Notes: generated by a model not told the origin, from the sequence alone. A stretch of 5,746 nucleotides of DNA from Solirubrobacterales bacterium (GCA_027314825.1 DAHVAB010000180.1:1-5746), one strand, 5' to 3'. Positions 1 through 4,860 are shown, counted from the stretch's first letter. Made by a program: numbers and translations.

Positions 1-696
1 GCGCTCGATCCCCAGCCCGGAGAGAGGGTGCTCGATCTCTGCGCGGCCCCGGGCGGCAAGAGCACGCACATCGCCGCGCTGATGGGTGGCGAGGGGGAGG
101 TGAGGGCGGTGGAGTCGCACCCCGCGCGGGCCCGGGCGCTCCGGGAGACCGTGCGACGGATGGGCGCCGAGGGCATCGTCTGCGTGCGAGAGGAGGATGC
201 GCTGAATGCCGGCCGGGATGGCGAGCTGTTCGAGCGGGTCCTGCTTGACCCCCCGTGCTCCGGCCTCGGCACGCTGCAGGCCAGAGCCGACCTGCGCTGG
301 CGGGCCACGCCCGAGCGGATCGCCGCCGTGGCGCAGCTGCAGCGCCAGATGCTGGTGGCAGCCGCGCGGTGCGTGGCCGATGGAGGCACCCTCGTCTACT
401 CTACGTGCACGATCTCCGAAGTCGAGAACGAGCAGCAGATCGAGGCCTTCCTCCAATCCCATCCGGACTTCCGCCTGGACTCCGCCGCTGGCGCGACGCC
501 CGGATCCCCCGATGCGGCATCGGAATCTCGCGGCCTGACGCCGGCATCCGCCGGCGTGACAGCGCCACCCGTCGGCGCGACACCGCCACCGGCCGGCGCG
601 ACACCGGGATCCGCCGGTCCGGGCGCGATCATCAAGACCATGCCGCACACGGATGCAACGGCCGGGTTCTTCATCGCCAGGATGCGCAGGGGCTGA
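1..696 (+). CDS. rsmB: RsmB-type 16S rRNA (cytosine-C5) methyltransferase, C-terminal part (5' truncated by window edge)
   Basis: This is the SAM-dependent catalytic domain of the RsmB/Sun/Fmu family, which methylates C967 (E. coli numbering) of 16S rRNA in the cytoplasm. The frame is open from base 1, so the gene starts upstream; 231 residues are visible. Motifs seen, in fragment numbering: CAAPGGKST at 14-22 (SAM-binding loop), DPPCSGLGTL at 83-92 (motif IV, with the product-release Cys86) and YSTCT at 133-137 (motif VI, with the catalytic nucleophile Cys136). The C-terminal signature IKTMPHTD...GFFIARMRR is typical of the family. Between the helix ending near FRLDS and that signature lies an Ala/Pro/Thr-rich insert made of 7-residue repeats (residues 164-205), where most homologues have a short variable loop. 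The stop TGA (694-696) overlaps the next ATG by one base. The order rsmB before rpe and rib genes is known in actinobacteria. Identification is firm; the effect of the insert is unknown. Confidence 0.95.
   Translation, partial: ALDPQPGERVLDLCAAPGGKSTHIAALMGGEGEVRAVESHPARARALRETVRRMGAEGIVCVREEDALNAGRDGELFERVLLDPPCSGLGTLQARADLRWRATPERIAAVAQLQRQMLVAAARCVADGGTLVYSTCTISEVENEQQIEAFLQSHPDFRLDSAAGATPGSPDAASESRGLTPASAGVTAPPVGATPPPAGATPGSAGPGAIIKTMPHTDATAGFFIARMRRG
490..615 (+). repeat. Six-unit 21-bp in-frame minisatellite in rsmB (heptapeptide repeat)
   Basis: Six consecutive 21-bp units begin at 490, 511, 532, 553, 574 and 595. They encode GATPGSP, DAASESR, GLTPASA, GVTAPPV, GATPPPA and GATPGSA. 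Three units begin GGCGCGAC (490, 574, 595), and the others are variants of it except the degenerate second unit. Because 21 is a multiple of three, the array stays in frame and adds 42 residues of probably disordered, Pro/Ala/Thr-rich loop before the conserved C-terminal strand. The repeat is seen directly; disorder is inferred from composition. Confidence 0.85.
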
Positions 697-778
697 TGGT
701 CGGCGAGACGATCGAGAGAGCTGCCGGGCGCTTCGTCGCCAGGATGCGCAGGGCCTGATGGTCGGCGAGACGATCGAG
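661..778 (+). repeat. Tandem 56-bp direct duplication (62-bp period) spanning the rsmB stop and next gene's start
   Basis: Copy 1 (661-716) and copy 2 (723-778) are 56 bp each and differ at only four positions (667, 668, 673 and 692 of copy 1). Each copy contains the last codons of rsmB, a stop/start overlap TGATG and the first seven codons of the zinc-ribbon gene (MVGETIE). A 6-bp spacer (717-722) separates them. The simplest reading is a tandem duplication of the original rsmB/zinc-ribbon junction. The first copy keeps the true rsmB C-terminus, with the family-like GFFIARMRR, and the second keeps the true start of the downstream gene. Confidence 0.93.
696..758 (+). CDS. 20-codon chimeric mini-ORF created by the duplication (possible translational relay)
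   Basis: ATG at 696 overlaps the rsmB stop by one base, and its own stop TGA (756-758) overlaps the ATG of the zinc-ribbon gene by one base. The product would start MVGETIE, which is the zinc-ribbon N-terminus, and end GRFVARMRRA, which is an rsmB-like C-terminus. It is therefore a fusion of the two ends produced by the tandem duplication. An AGGGG sits at 688-692, three bases before the start, close enough to help reinitiation. The peptide itself probably has no function. Its likely role, if any, is to carry terminating ribosomes from rsmB to the next start. Translation is inferred, not shown. Confidence 0.45.
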   Translation: MVGETIERAAGRFVARMRRA

Positions 779-985
779 CTTGGCCCGAGCTGCCCGCACT
801 GCTCCGAGCCGTGGCTGCGGCCGACCAACCTCCCCGGCCGCTACCGCTGCGTGAACTGCCTGCGCCGCTTCGAGCTTGCGTCTGTCTGTCCGAACTGCGG
901 CGAGCATTCGACCATCGTGCGGATGTCATCGAGCGCGATCATGAAGTGCAACGCATGCGGAGACAGCATGCTCATGCCCATATGA
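758..985 (+). CDS. Small four-pair-cysteine zinc-ribbon protein (YfgJ / zinc-ribbons_6-like)
   Basis: This 75-residue protein carries four CxxC pairs: CPHC, CVNC, CPNC and CNAC. They are arranged as two consecutive zinc ribbons, with the segment RRFELASVCPNCGEH between pairs 2 and 3. Spacing and the phrase CPxC...ALCPxC resemble the E. coli YfgJ family of small double zinc-ribbon proteins, whose function is not established. Start choice: an in-frame ATG at 653 exists, but it lies inside rsmB. The ATG at 758 overlaps the preceding stop (TGATG) with AGGG at 750-753, and the duplicated copy upstream also begins with MVGETIE, which supports this start. Its TGA overlaps the rpe start by four bases (ATGA). 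There is no signal peptide, so it is cytoplasmic. A role in nucleic-acid or protein binding is plausible from the fold only. The family assignment is from memory of the motif pattern. Confidence 0.85.
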   Translation: MVGETIELGPSCPHCSEPWLRPTNLPGRYRCVNCLRRFELASVCPNCGEHSTIVRMSSSAIMKCNACGDSMLMPI

Positions 986-1665
986 GCCGCAGCCTGCCAT
1001 CGGGGACGCATGTCGCCCCGTCGATCCTCTCCGCAGACTTCGCGCGTCTGGGATCGCAGGTGCAGGAGGTGCTGGACGCGGGGGCGCGGATCATTCACGT
1101 GGACGTGATGGATGGCCATTTCGTGCCGCCGATCACGGTCGGGCCACTGGTGGTGGCGGCGCTCAGGGAGCAGGCTGATGCGGCGGATGCAGCGCTCGAC
1201 GTGCACCTCATGATCGAGCGCCCGGAGCGGCAGATAGCCGAGTTCGTGAAGGCGGGCGCCGACTCGGTCACGATCCATGCGGAGGCGACCCCTCACATCG
1301 CATATGCGGTCGAACACCTGCGGGAGCACGGGGTTGGCGCCGGCGTGGCGATCAATCCCTCGACGCCCCCGCAGGCGCTCGCCGAGGTGGCGCACCTGAT
1401 CGACGTGGCGCTATGCATGACCGTGAATCCGGGCTGGGGCGGCCAGCCGTTCATCGCCCGCTCGCCGGGCAAGGTGCGGCGGCTGCGCGAGCAGGTCGGC
1501 CCGCAGACGGCGATCGAGGTGGACGGCGGGATCGACCCGCGCACCGCCCCGCTCTGCCGCGAGGCGGGCGCGAGCCTGTTCGTGGCGGGCTCGGCGGTCT
1601 TCGGCTCGCCGGCCGGCCCGGGCGAGTCCTTCCGGGCTATCGCCGCCGCGCTCGGCCCCGTTTGA
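982..1665 (+). CDS. rpe: Ribulose-phosphate 3-epimerase
   Basis: This enzyme interconverts D-ribulose 5-phosphate and D-xylulose 5-phosphate (pentose phosphate and Calvin-type pathways). It is a cytoplasmic TIM barrel with a divalent metal. The 227 residues match the usual family length. Motifs: APSILSADFARL at 12-23; HVDVMDGHFVP at 39-49, with metal-ligand H39 and acid/base D41; DVHLM at 73-77, with H75; the flexible phosphate loop NPGWGGQPF; and EVDGGI with D181, the second catalytic and metal-ligand aspartate. The ATG at 982 overlaps the zinc-ribbon stop (ATGA) and lacks its own Shine-Dalgarno at normal distance, so coupled translation is likely. A longer in-frame start at 811 would run through the zinc-ribbon gene and is not needed. 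The placement beside rib genes makes sense, because ribulose 5-phosphate is the RibB substrate. The last 29 bp overlap the 3' end of the opposite-strand glycosidase gene. Confidence 0.97.
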   Translation: MSRSLPSGTHVAPSILSADFARLGSQVQEVLDAGARIIHVDVMDGHFVPPITVGPLVVAALREQADAADAALDVHLMIERPERQIAEFVKAGADSVTIHAEATPHIAYAVEHLREHGVGAGVAINPSTPPQALAEVAHLIDVALCMTVNPGWGGQPFIARSPGKVRRLREQVGPQTAIEVDGGIDPRTAPLCREAGASLFVAGSAVFGSPAGPGESFRAIAAALGPV

Positions 1666-3181
1666 CCGACGCTGCGTGCGGGCGCCGGTGACCGTGCTGC
1701 CGGCGCGGCGCCCGCCCGCCCCGGTGCCGGCTCGCTCTGGCGGGGAAGAGGCCCGGGAGGCTGTAGGCGGGGATCGGGGGTCCCTCGTGGCGTGCGTGGT
1801 GGGGACCGATCCAGACCACTCGCCAGTAGGAGCCGGCCGCCTTCGAGCGCAGTTTCCAGTAGCCGAGCGAGTTGGTGCGCGCGCGGGTGAGGCGCACGTA
1901 GCGCCTGGAGTGCGGGCGCTGGATCAGGATCGTCACCGTCGTCGGTTTGTTGACGGCGCGCACATGGCCCCAGAGCGCGTAGCCCTGCGCGCCGAGAGTG
2001 GTGACGGTGAGCTGGACCGGGAAGCCGAAGTAGAGCGGCTTCTTGCGTCCGCGCAGAGTCTCCAGCCCCGTCTGGGGGCCCGTTTTCAGGACGGCATCCT
2101 GGAGCAGGTACTGGGAGAAGCTCGCCACGCGCGGGTTGGCCCAGGCGATCCGTTCGGAGATCGCATCGAAGGCCGCCTGCTCGCCTAGCGGGACGCCGTC
2201 GCCGGGTTCCGGCTTGCTGCGGACGCCGAACTCGGTGAGGTAGAGCGGCAGCCGCGCTTTGATCGCGTGCGCGCGTCCGGCCCGGTTGAGCGCGGTGACG
2301 ATCCGTCCGAGCGTGCCGATCGTGACATCGTTGGGGTTCGGCGGCTGGTGGTAAGGGCCGGCGGCCGTGATGTAGGGGTGGATCGAGAAGCCGTAGGCCG
2401 GCAGCGGCCCGCAGGTCGGGGCCTTCCTGTAGTGGGCGTTCAGGCAGAGCGCGCCGCGCAGGAACCCGATCGGGGAGACCGCGTCGTAGAGCAGGCCCTT
2501 CCTGAAGTTGGGCAGGAATTTTTCGTCCGGCTGGACTTCGCCCATCAGCACCTTCGGGTGCCCGATGCCGGCACGCTGCAGCCCACGGTAGCCGGCCTGG
2601 AAGAGGCCGCGATAGATGCGCGGCGCGACAGGCTGACCTTTGTTGTTGAACTGCGGACGCAGGAACATCGGCTGGTTGGGCTCGTTCCAGATCGCGTAGA
2701 GGTAGACCTCGGAGCGGAACTTGCGCGCCACCGCGGTCATGAATTCTTCGAAGTCGCGGTCGTCGGGGTTGGTGACGTAGGGCGCGCGCTTGTTGGAGGT
2801 GGCCCAGCGCGGCGCGGGCGCGCTGACGGTGAGCAGCACCTTCCAGCCGAGCTTGTGCGCTTCGCGGAGCACTTCTTCGTAGGGGCCCCAGTCGTAGTAG
2901 CCGGGGTTGCTCGCGTTGAAGGAGGGGTGCCGCTTGTCGTTCGGATAGGGAGCGACGTTCTGCCAGGTCAGCTCGACCCTCAGCGCGCTCACCCCAAGCC
3001 ACTTCAGCTGGGAGATCGTTCGTGCCCGCGTGTGCCGGTTGAGAAGCTGCTGCGGCGCCTCGAAGAAGGTGATCTGGTTGTGGGAGGCGAGGGCGGGCGT
3101 GGCGCCTGCGCCGGCGGCTGCGGCCACCGCGGTGCAGGCGAGCGCGGCGAGCAGGGTGCGTGGGGTGCGAAGGCGGGGCAT
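1637..3181 (-). CDS. Secreted clan GH-A glycoside hydrolase-like protein (GH5/GH39-like) with C-terminal beta domain
   Basis: This is a 514-residue putative secreted glycosidase. Residues 1-32 look like a Sec signal peptide: a basic start (MPRLRTPR), an Ala/Leu-rich core and a probable signal peptidase I site after ALA (32), before SHN. The barrel carries the clan GH-A hallmarks: IWNEPN at 164-169 with acid/base Glu167, SIHPY at 266-270, and YLTEFG at 314-319 with candidate nucleophile Glu317. The 150-residue gap between the two glutamates suits a retaining beta/alpha barrel. Residues about 390-463 form a Thr/Val-rich beta segment resembling an Ig-like or prealbumin-like add-on. The tail (about 480-514) is Arg-rich. 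The start was chosen for its GAGGAG (3185-3190) and the signal peptide; an in-frame ATG at 3271 would add 30 non-signal-like residues. The gene is antisense within the rpe-ribD block, like the antisense genes at this place in mycobacteria. The substrate cannot be told. The exact GH family is uncertain. Confidence 0.85.
   Translation of the reverse strand: MPRLRTPRTLLAALACTAVAAAAGAGATPALASHNQITFFEAPQQLLNRHTRARTISQLKWLGVSALRVELTWQNVAPYPNDKRHPSFNASNPGYYDWGPYEEVLREAHKLGWKVLLTVSAPAPRWATSNKRAPYVTNPDDRDFEEFMTAVARKFRSEVYLYAIWNEPNQPMFLRPQFNNKGQPVAPRIYRGLFQAGYRGLQRAGIGHPKVLMGEVQPDEKFLPNFRKGLLYDAVSPIGFLRGALCLNAHYRKAPTCGPLPAYGFSIHPYITAAGPYHQPPNPNDVTIGTLGRIVTALNRAGRAHAIKARLPLYLTEFGVRSKPEPGDGVPLGEQAAFDAISERIAWANPRVASFSQYLLQDAVLKTGPQTGLETLRGRKKPLYFGFPVQLTVTTLGAQGYALWGHVRAVNKPTTVTILIQRPHSRRYVRLTRARTNSLGYWKLRSKAAGSYWRVVWIGPHHARHEGPPIPAYSLPGLFPARASRHRGGRAPRRQHGHRRPHAASVKRGRARRR
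1678..1715. terminator. GC-rich stem-loop just past the rpe stop (weak terminator candidate)
   Basis: The arms GCGGGCGCC (1678-1686) and GGCGCCCGC (1707-1715) are perfect 9-bp complements around a 20-nt loop. A competing 7-bp stem (1682-1688 with 1700-1706) is also possible. It starts 12 bases after the rpe stop and lies inside the 3' coding part of the opposite-strand gene. No U-rich tract follows on either strand, so it is not a classical intrinsic terminator. It could be a U-less terminator or chance in GC-rich sequence. Confidence 0.25.
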
Positions 3182-3184
3182 GGG

Positions 3185-3190
3185 CTCCTC
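3185..3190 (-). promoter_or_regulatory. Shine-Dalgarno of the glycosidase gene
   Basis: On the minus strand GAGGAG lies three bases before the ATG at 3181. The spacing is short, but the motif is strong, and it selects this start over the in-frame upstream ATG at 3271, which has no comparable motif and would bury the signal peptide. Confidence 0.6.
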
Positions 3191-3340
3191 TGGTCGGTCT
3201 TGTCGGCTTCGGTCGGGGAGGGACGCGTGCTCGCAGCTCACTGATCCGGCTCCCAGCCGCCTCCAACACATCGAACGGCCGGATTACCTCGGTCTGCGGA
3301 CCGCGCACCGATCGTGAGCAGGCCGCACAGGGTAGCCGAG

Positions 3341-3366
3341 CGGCCCGTCGCCCGGGACGACGGCCG
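3341..3366 (+). other. GC-rich hairpin in the ribD upstream region
   Basis: CCGTCG (3345-3350) pairs with CGACGG (3358-3363) around the 7-nt loop CCCGGGA. The stem extends by CGG (3341-3343) with CCG (3364-3366) across a one-base bulge at 3344, giving nine pairs. It is about 200 bases upstream of the leader ORF, just before the repeat block. Whether it is transcribed is not known, and hairpins of this size are common by chance in such GC-rich DNA. Confidence 0.3.
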
Positions 3367-3388
3367 GCCCGCTGGCCATCGCGCTGGC

Positions 3389-3519
3389 GTCCGCGCCGGC
3401 CTCCGCGCGACCCTCCGCGAGGCTCCCCGCCGGCCTCCGCGCGACCCTCCCCGCGGCCGTCCGCGCCGGCCCAGGCGCGACCCTCCCGCCGGCCTCCGCG
3501 CGACCCTCCCCGCGACCGT
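3389..3519. repeat. Imperfect GC-rich repeat block upstream of ribD
   Basis: The block repeats the core GCGCGACCCTC four times (starting at 3405, 3439, 3475 and 3498), usually preceded by GCCGGCCTCC. The largest direct repeat is 35 bp with one mismatch (3426-3460 and 3485-3519, offset 59), and a 13-bp exact repeat occurs at 3389 and 3459. Spacings are irregular (34, 36, 23), unlike a CRISPR array. The 21 bp at 3474-3494 match a coding repeat unit of rsmB (574-594) at 17 of 21 positions. It may be a degenerate noncoding relative of the heptad arrays found in rsmB and ribD. Confidence 0.75.
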
Positions 3520-3553
3520 TCACGTGTGCCTCCCCGCGGGCGACGGTATCGTT

Positions 3554-3557
3554 GAGG
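3554..3557 (+). promoter_or_regulatory. Shine-Dalgarno of the ribD leader ORF
   Basis: GAGG is placed seven bases before the leader ATG at 3565, which is ideal spacing. The equivalent site in front of ribD itself is the weaker CAGG (3586-3589). Ribosomes may therefore load preferentially at the leader and reach ribD by coupling. Confidence 0.45.
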
Positions 3558-3609
3558 CTCGCCGATGAGCGCGACCACTGAAGTGCAGGCTCGCGGATGA
3601 CCGCGATCA
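3555..3609 (+). repeat. Diverged tandem duplication of the ribD initiation region (32-bp offset)
   Basis: Bases 3555-3577 and 3587-3609 match at 20 of 23 positions (mismatches at 3563, 3569 and 3575 of the first copy). Each copy holds an AGG, the conserved string GGCTCGC, an ATGA start and GCGA. The encoded beginnings are alike, MSATT in the first copy and MTAII in the second. The pattern parallels the duplication at 661-778. The match is short, so chance or convergent start-site composition is not excluded. Confidence 0.55.
3565..3600 (+). CDS. 11-residue leader peptide ORF overlapping the ribD start
   Basis: ATG at 3565 opens a frame encoding MSATTEVQARG, and its TGA (3598-3600) overlaps the ribD ATG (3597) as ATGA. 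It has a well-spaced GAGG. The overlap geometry is that of translational coupling, so this short ORF could set the rate of ribD translation. The peptide has no run of codons for a regulatory amino acid and no obvious function. It may be a by-product of the initiation-region duplication. Not demonstrated to be translated. Confidence 0.4.
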   Translation: MSATTEVQARG

Positions 3610-4850
3610 TCCCCGCAACCGACCGGGCGCACCTTGCGCGGGCGATCGAGCTCGCGGAGCGGGGCGAGGGGCGGGTCTCGCCGAACCCGATGGTCGGCGC
3701 GGTCATCGCGCGCGACGGCGAGGTGATCGGCGAGGGGTTTCATGAAGAGTGCGGCGGGCCCCATGCCGAGGTCAACGCGATAGCCGCAGCGGGCGGCGCC
3801 GCCGCCGACCTGTCGAGCGCCACCCTGTATGTATCGCTGGAGCCGTGCTGTCATGTGGGGAGGACTCCCGCCTGCACTGATGCGATCGCCGCCGCCGGCA
3901 TCAGGCGGGTCGTGGTGGCCTCGGACGACCCGACCGAGAAGGCGGCCGGGCGCGGCCTCGGGATACTCCGCGACGAAGGGGTCGAGGTGATCGTCGCCGA
4001 CGGCGAGCTCGCGAGCAGGGCGCGCCTCGCCAACCAGGCTTTCCGGAAGCATGCCCGAGTCGGCCGGCCATGGGTGCTCTTCAAGTCGGCGATGACGCTG
4101 GACGGGAAGGTGGCGACGAGGGCGGGCGACTCCCAGTGGATAAGCGGTGCGGAGAGCCGCGAGCTCACCCATGGCTGGAGGGCCGCGCTCGACGCCGTGG
4201 CGGTCGGGATCGGGACGGTGCTGGCCGACGACCCGCGGCTGACCGCGCGATTCGGCGCGATGGCAGGCCAGGACGGTGCGACGGCGGGCCGCGAAGGCGC
4301 ACTCGCGCGCCAGGACGGCGCAACGGCGGGCCAGGACGGCCCGATCGCGGGCCAGGACGATGCGATCGCGCGCCAGGCAGGCACCGGCCATCAGCCGCGC
4401 CGCGTCGTGTTCGACTCGCTCGCCCGCACCCCTGCGGCCTCACAGCTGATCGGGGGCGTCGACCGCTCGCCGGTGACGATCGTCGTCTCAAGGGCGGCCG
4501 CCCGGGCGGATACCGATGCGCTGGAGGCGGCCGGGGCGCACGTGATGATCGCCGCCGGCGAGAACGAGCCGGCCCGGGTTCGCAATGCGCTCGACCAGCT
4601 CGGCGCGATGGAGGTGACGTCGATCCTGCTGGAGGGCGGCCCGCGCCTGGCCGGGGCCTTCCTGGATGCCGGCGAGATCGACGAGGTCAGACTGTTCCTG
4701 GCCCCGATCCTGCTCGGCGGACGCACCGCCAGGGATCCGCTGGAGGGCGAGGGTGTGGAGCGGATCTCCGAATCGTTGAGGGCGCTCAGCTTCGAGGGCG
4801 AGCGGGTCGGGGAGGATCTCCTGATCAGGGCGCGCCTGCGCGAGTGGTGA
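3597..4850 (+). CDS. ribD: Bifunctional riboflavin biosynthesis protein RibD (deaminase/reductase) with heptad-repeat insert
   Basis: RibD deaminates 2,5-diamino-6-ribosylamino-4(3H)-pyrimidinone 5'-phosphate and then reduces the ribosyl side chain with NADPH, in the cytoplasm. Deaminase domain (about 1-145): SPNPMVGAVI at 28-37, PHAE at 55-58 (zinc ligand H56, proton-shuttle E58) and PCCHVGRTPAC at 83-93 (zinc ligands C84 and C93). Reductase domain (about 157-417): FKSAMTLDGKVA at 162-173, WISG at 181-184, GIGTVLADDPRLT at 204-216 and LEGGPRLAGAF with E346-G348. At 417 residues it is longer than typical RibD (about 360-370). The excess is six heptapeptide repeats at 220-261, inserted directly after the DDPRLT loop, so both active sites appear intact. 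ATG 3597 overlaps an 11-codon leader ORF and has only a weak AGG seven bases upstream. ribE follows after 10 bases. Confidence 0.96.
   Translation: MTAIIPATDRAHLARAIELAERGEGRVSPNPMVGAVIARDGEVIGEGFHEECGGPHAEVNAIAAAGGAAADLSSATLYVSLEPCCHVGRTPACTDAIAAAGIRRVVVASDDPTEKAAGRGLGILRDEGVEVIVADGELASRARLANQAFRKHARVGRPWVLFKSAMTLDGKVATRAGDSQWISGAESRELTHGWRAALDAVAVGIGTVLADDPRLTARFGAMAGQDGATAGREGALARQDGATAGQDGPIAGQDDAIARQAGTGHQPRRVVFDSLARTPAASQLIGGVDRSPVTIVVSRAAARADTDALEAAGAHVMIAAGENEPARVRNALDQLGAMEVTSILLEGGPRLAGAFLDAGEIDEVRLFLAPILLGGRTARDPLEGEGVERISESLRALSFEGERVGEDLLIRARLREW
4254..4379 (+). repeat. Six-unit 21-bp in-frame minisatellite in ribD (heptapeptide repeat)
   Basis: Units begin at 4254, 4275, 4296, 4317, 4338 and 4359. 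They encode GAMAGQD, GATAGRE, GALARQD, GATAGQD, GPIAGQD and DAIARQA. The 3' halves are dominated by GGGCCAGGAC-like strings, and the 5' halves by GGYGCGAY-like strings. The array adds 42 residues that are polar and Gly/Ala-rich, probably a flexible or weakly helical loop in the reductase domain. Unit number, unit length and total length (126 bp) equal those of the array in rsmB. Confidence 0.88.
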
Positions 4851-4854
4851 GGAG
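4850..4854 (+). promoter_or_regulatory. Shine-Dalgarno selecting the GTG start of ribE
   Basis: AGGAG overlaps the ribD stop codon and lies six bases before GTG 4861. It supports the GTG start, which gives the family-typical N-terminus MFTGLI. Confidence 0.75.
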
Positions 4855-4860
4855 CGGCCG

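Larger units (their letters stand above)
3182..3564. other. Divergent intergenic region between the glycosidase and ribD
   Basis: This stretch of about 380 bp must hold the promoters of both the leftward glycosidase gene and the rightward ribD operon. No convincing -35/-10 pair is visible on either strand. The best plus-strand -10-like string, TATCGT at 3547-3552, would start transcription inside the leader Shine-Dalgarno and has no well-spaced -35. A CACGTG palindrome lies at 3521-3526, and a small perfect hairpin (5-bp stem, 4-nt loop) at 3290-3303. The conserved elements of an FMN riboswitch were looked for and not found. The right half is filled by a GC-rich repeat block. Open frames crossing the region look like composition artefacts. 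Confidence 0.6.

Noticed and set aside
653..760. Upstream in-frame ATG at 653 as start of the zinc-ribbon gene
   Set aside because: It lies within rsmB and would add 35 residues that are only out-of-frame rsmB sequence. ATG 758 has the stop/start overlap and the duplicated N-terminus.
811..981. ATG 811 as start of rpe
   Set aside because: The extra 57 residues are the zinc-ribbon gene read in another frame. The ATG at 982 gives normal family length and an ATGA overlap.
2267..3244. A 325-codon plus-strand frame opposite the glycosidase
   Set aside because: No recognisable motif in its translation, whereas the opposite strand encodes a signal peptide, NEPN and TEFG motifs. It is a shadow of that gene.
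3182..3271. N-terminal extension of the glycosidase to ATG 3271
   Set aside because: It would bury the signal peptide 30 residues inside and lacks a Shine-Dalgarno comparable to the GAGGAG before 3181.
3389..3519. CRISPR array
   Set aside because: Repeat copies are imperfect and irregularly spaced, and there are no distinct unique spacers of uniform length.
3519..3552. A sigma70-type promoter TTCACG ... TATCGT before ribD
   Set aside because: The spacer would be 22 bases and the transcript would start inside or after the Shine-Dalgarno of the leader ORF.
3314..3568. An 84-codon plus-strand frame, and a longer minus-strand frame, through the repeat block
   Set aside because: The translations are Arg/Pro or Gly/Arg low-complexity products of the GC-rich repeats with no start signal or family likeness.
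1293..4391. A 1032-codon open frame on the minus strand spanning rpe, the glycosidase and part of ribD
   Set aside because: It is antisense or out of frame to three well-supported genes and its translation is Arg/Pro/Ala-rich without domains. Long spurious frames are expected in GC-rich DNA.
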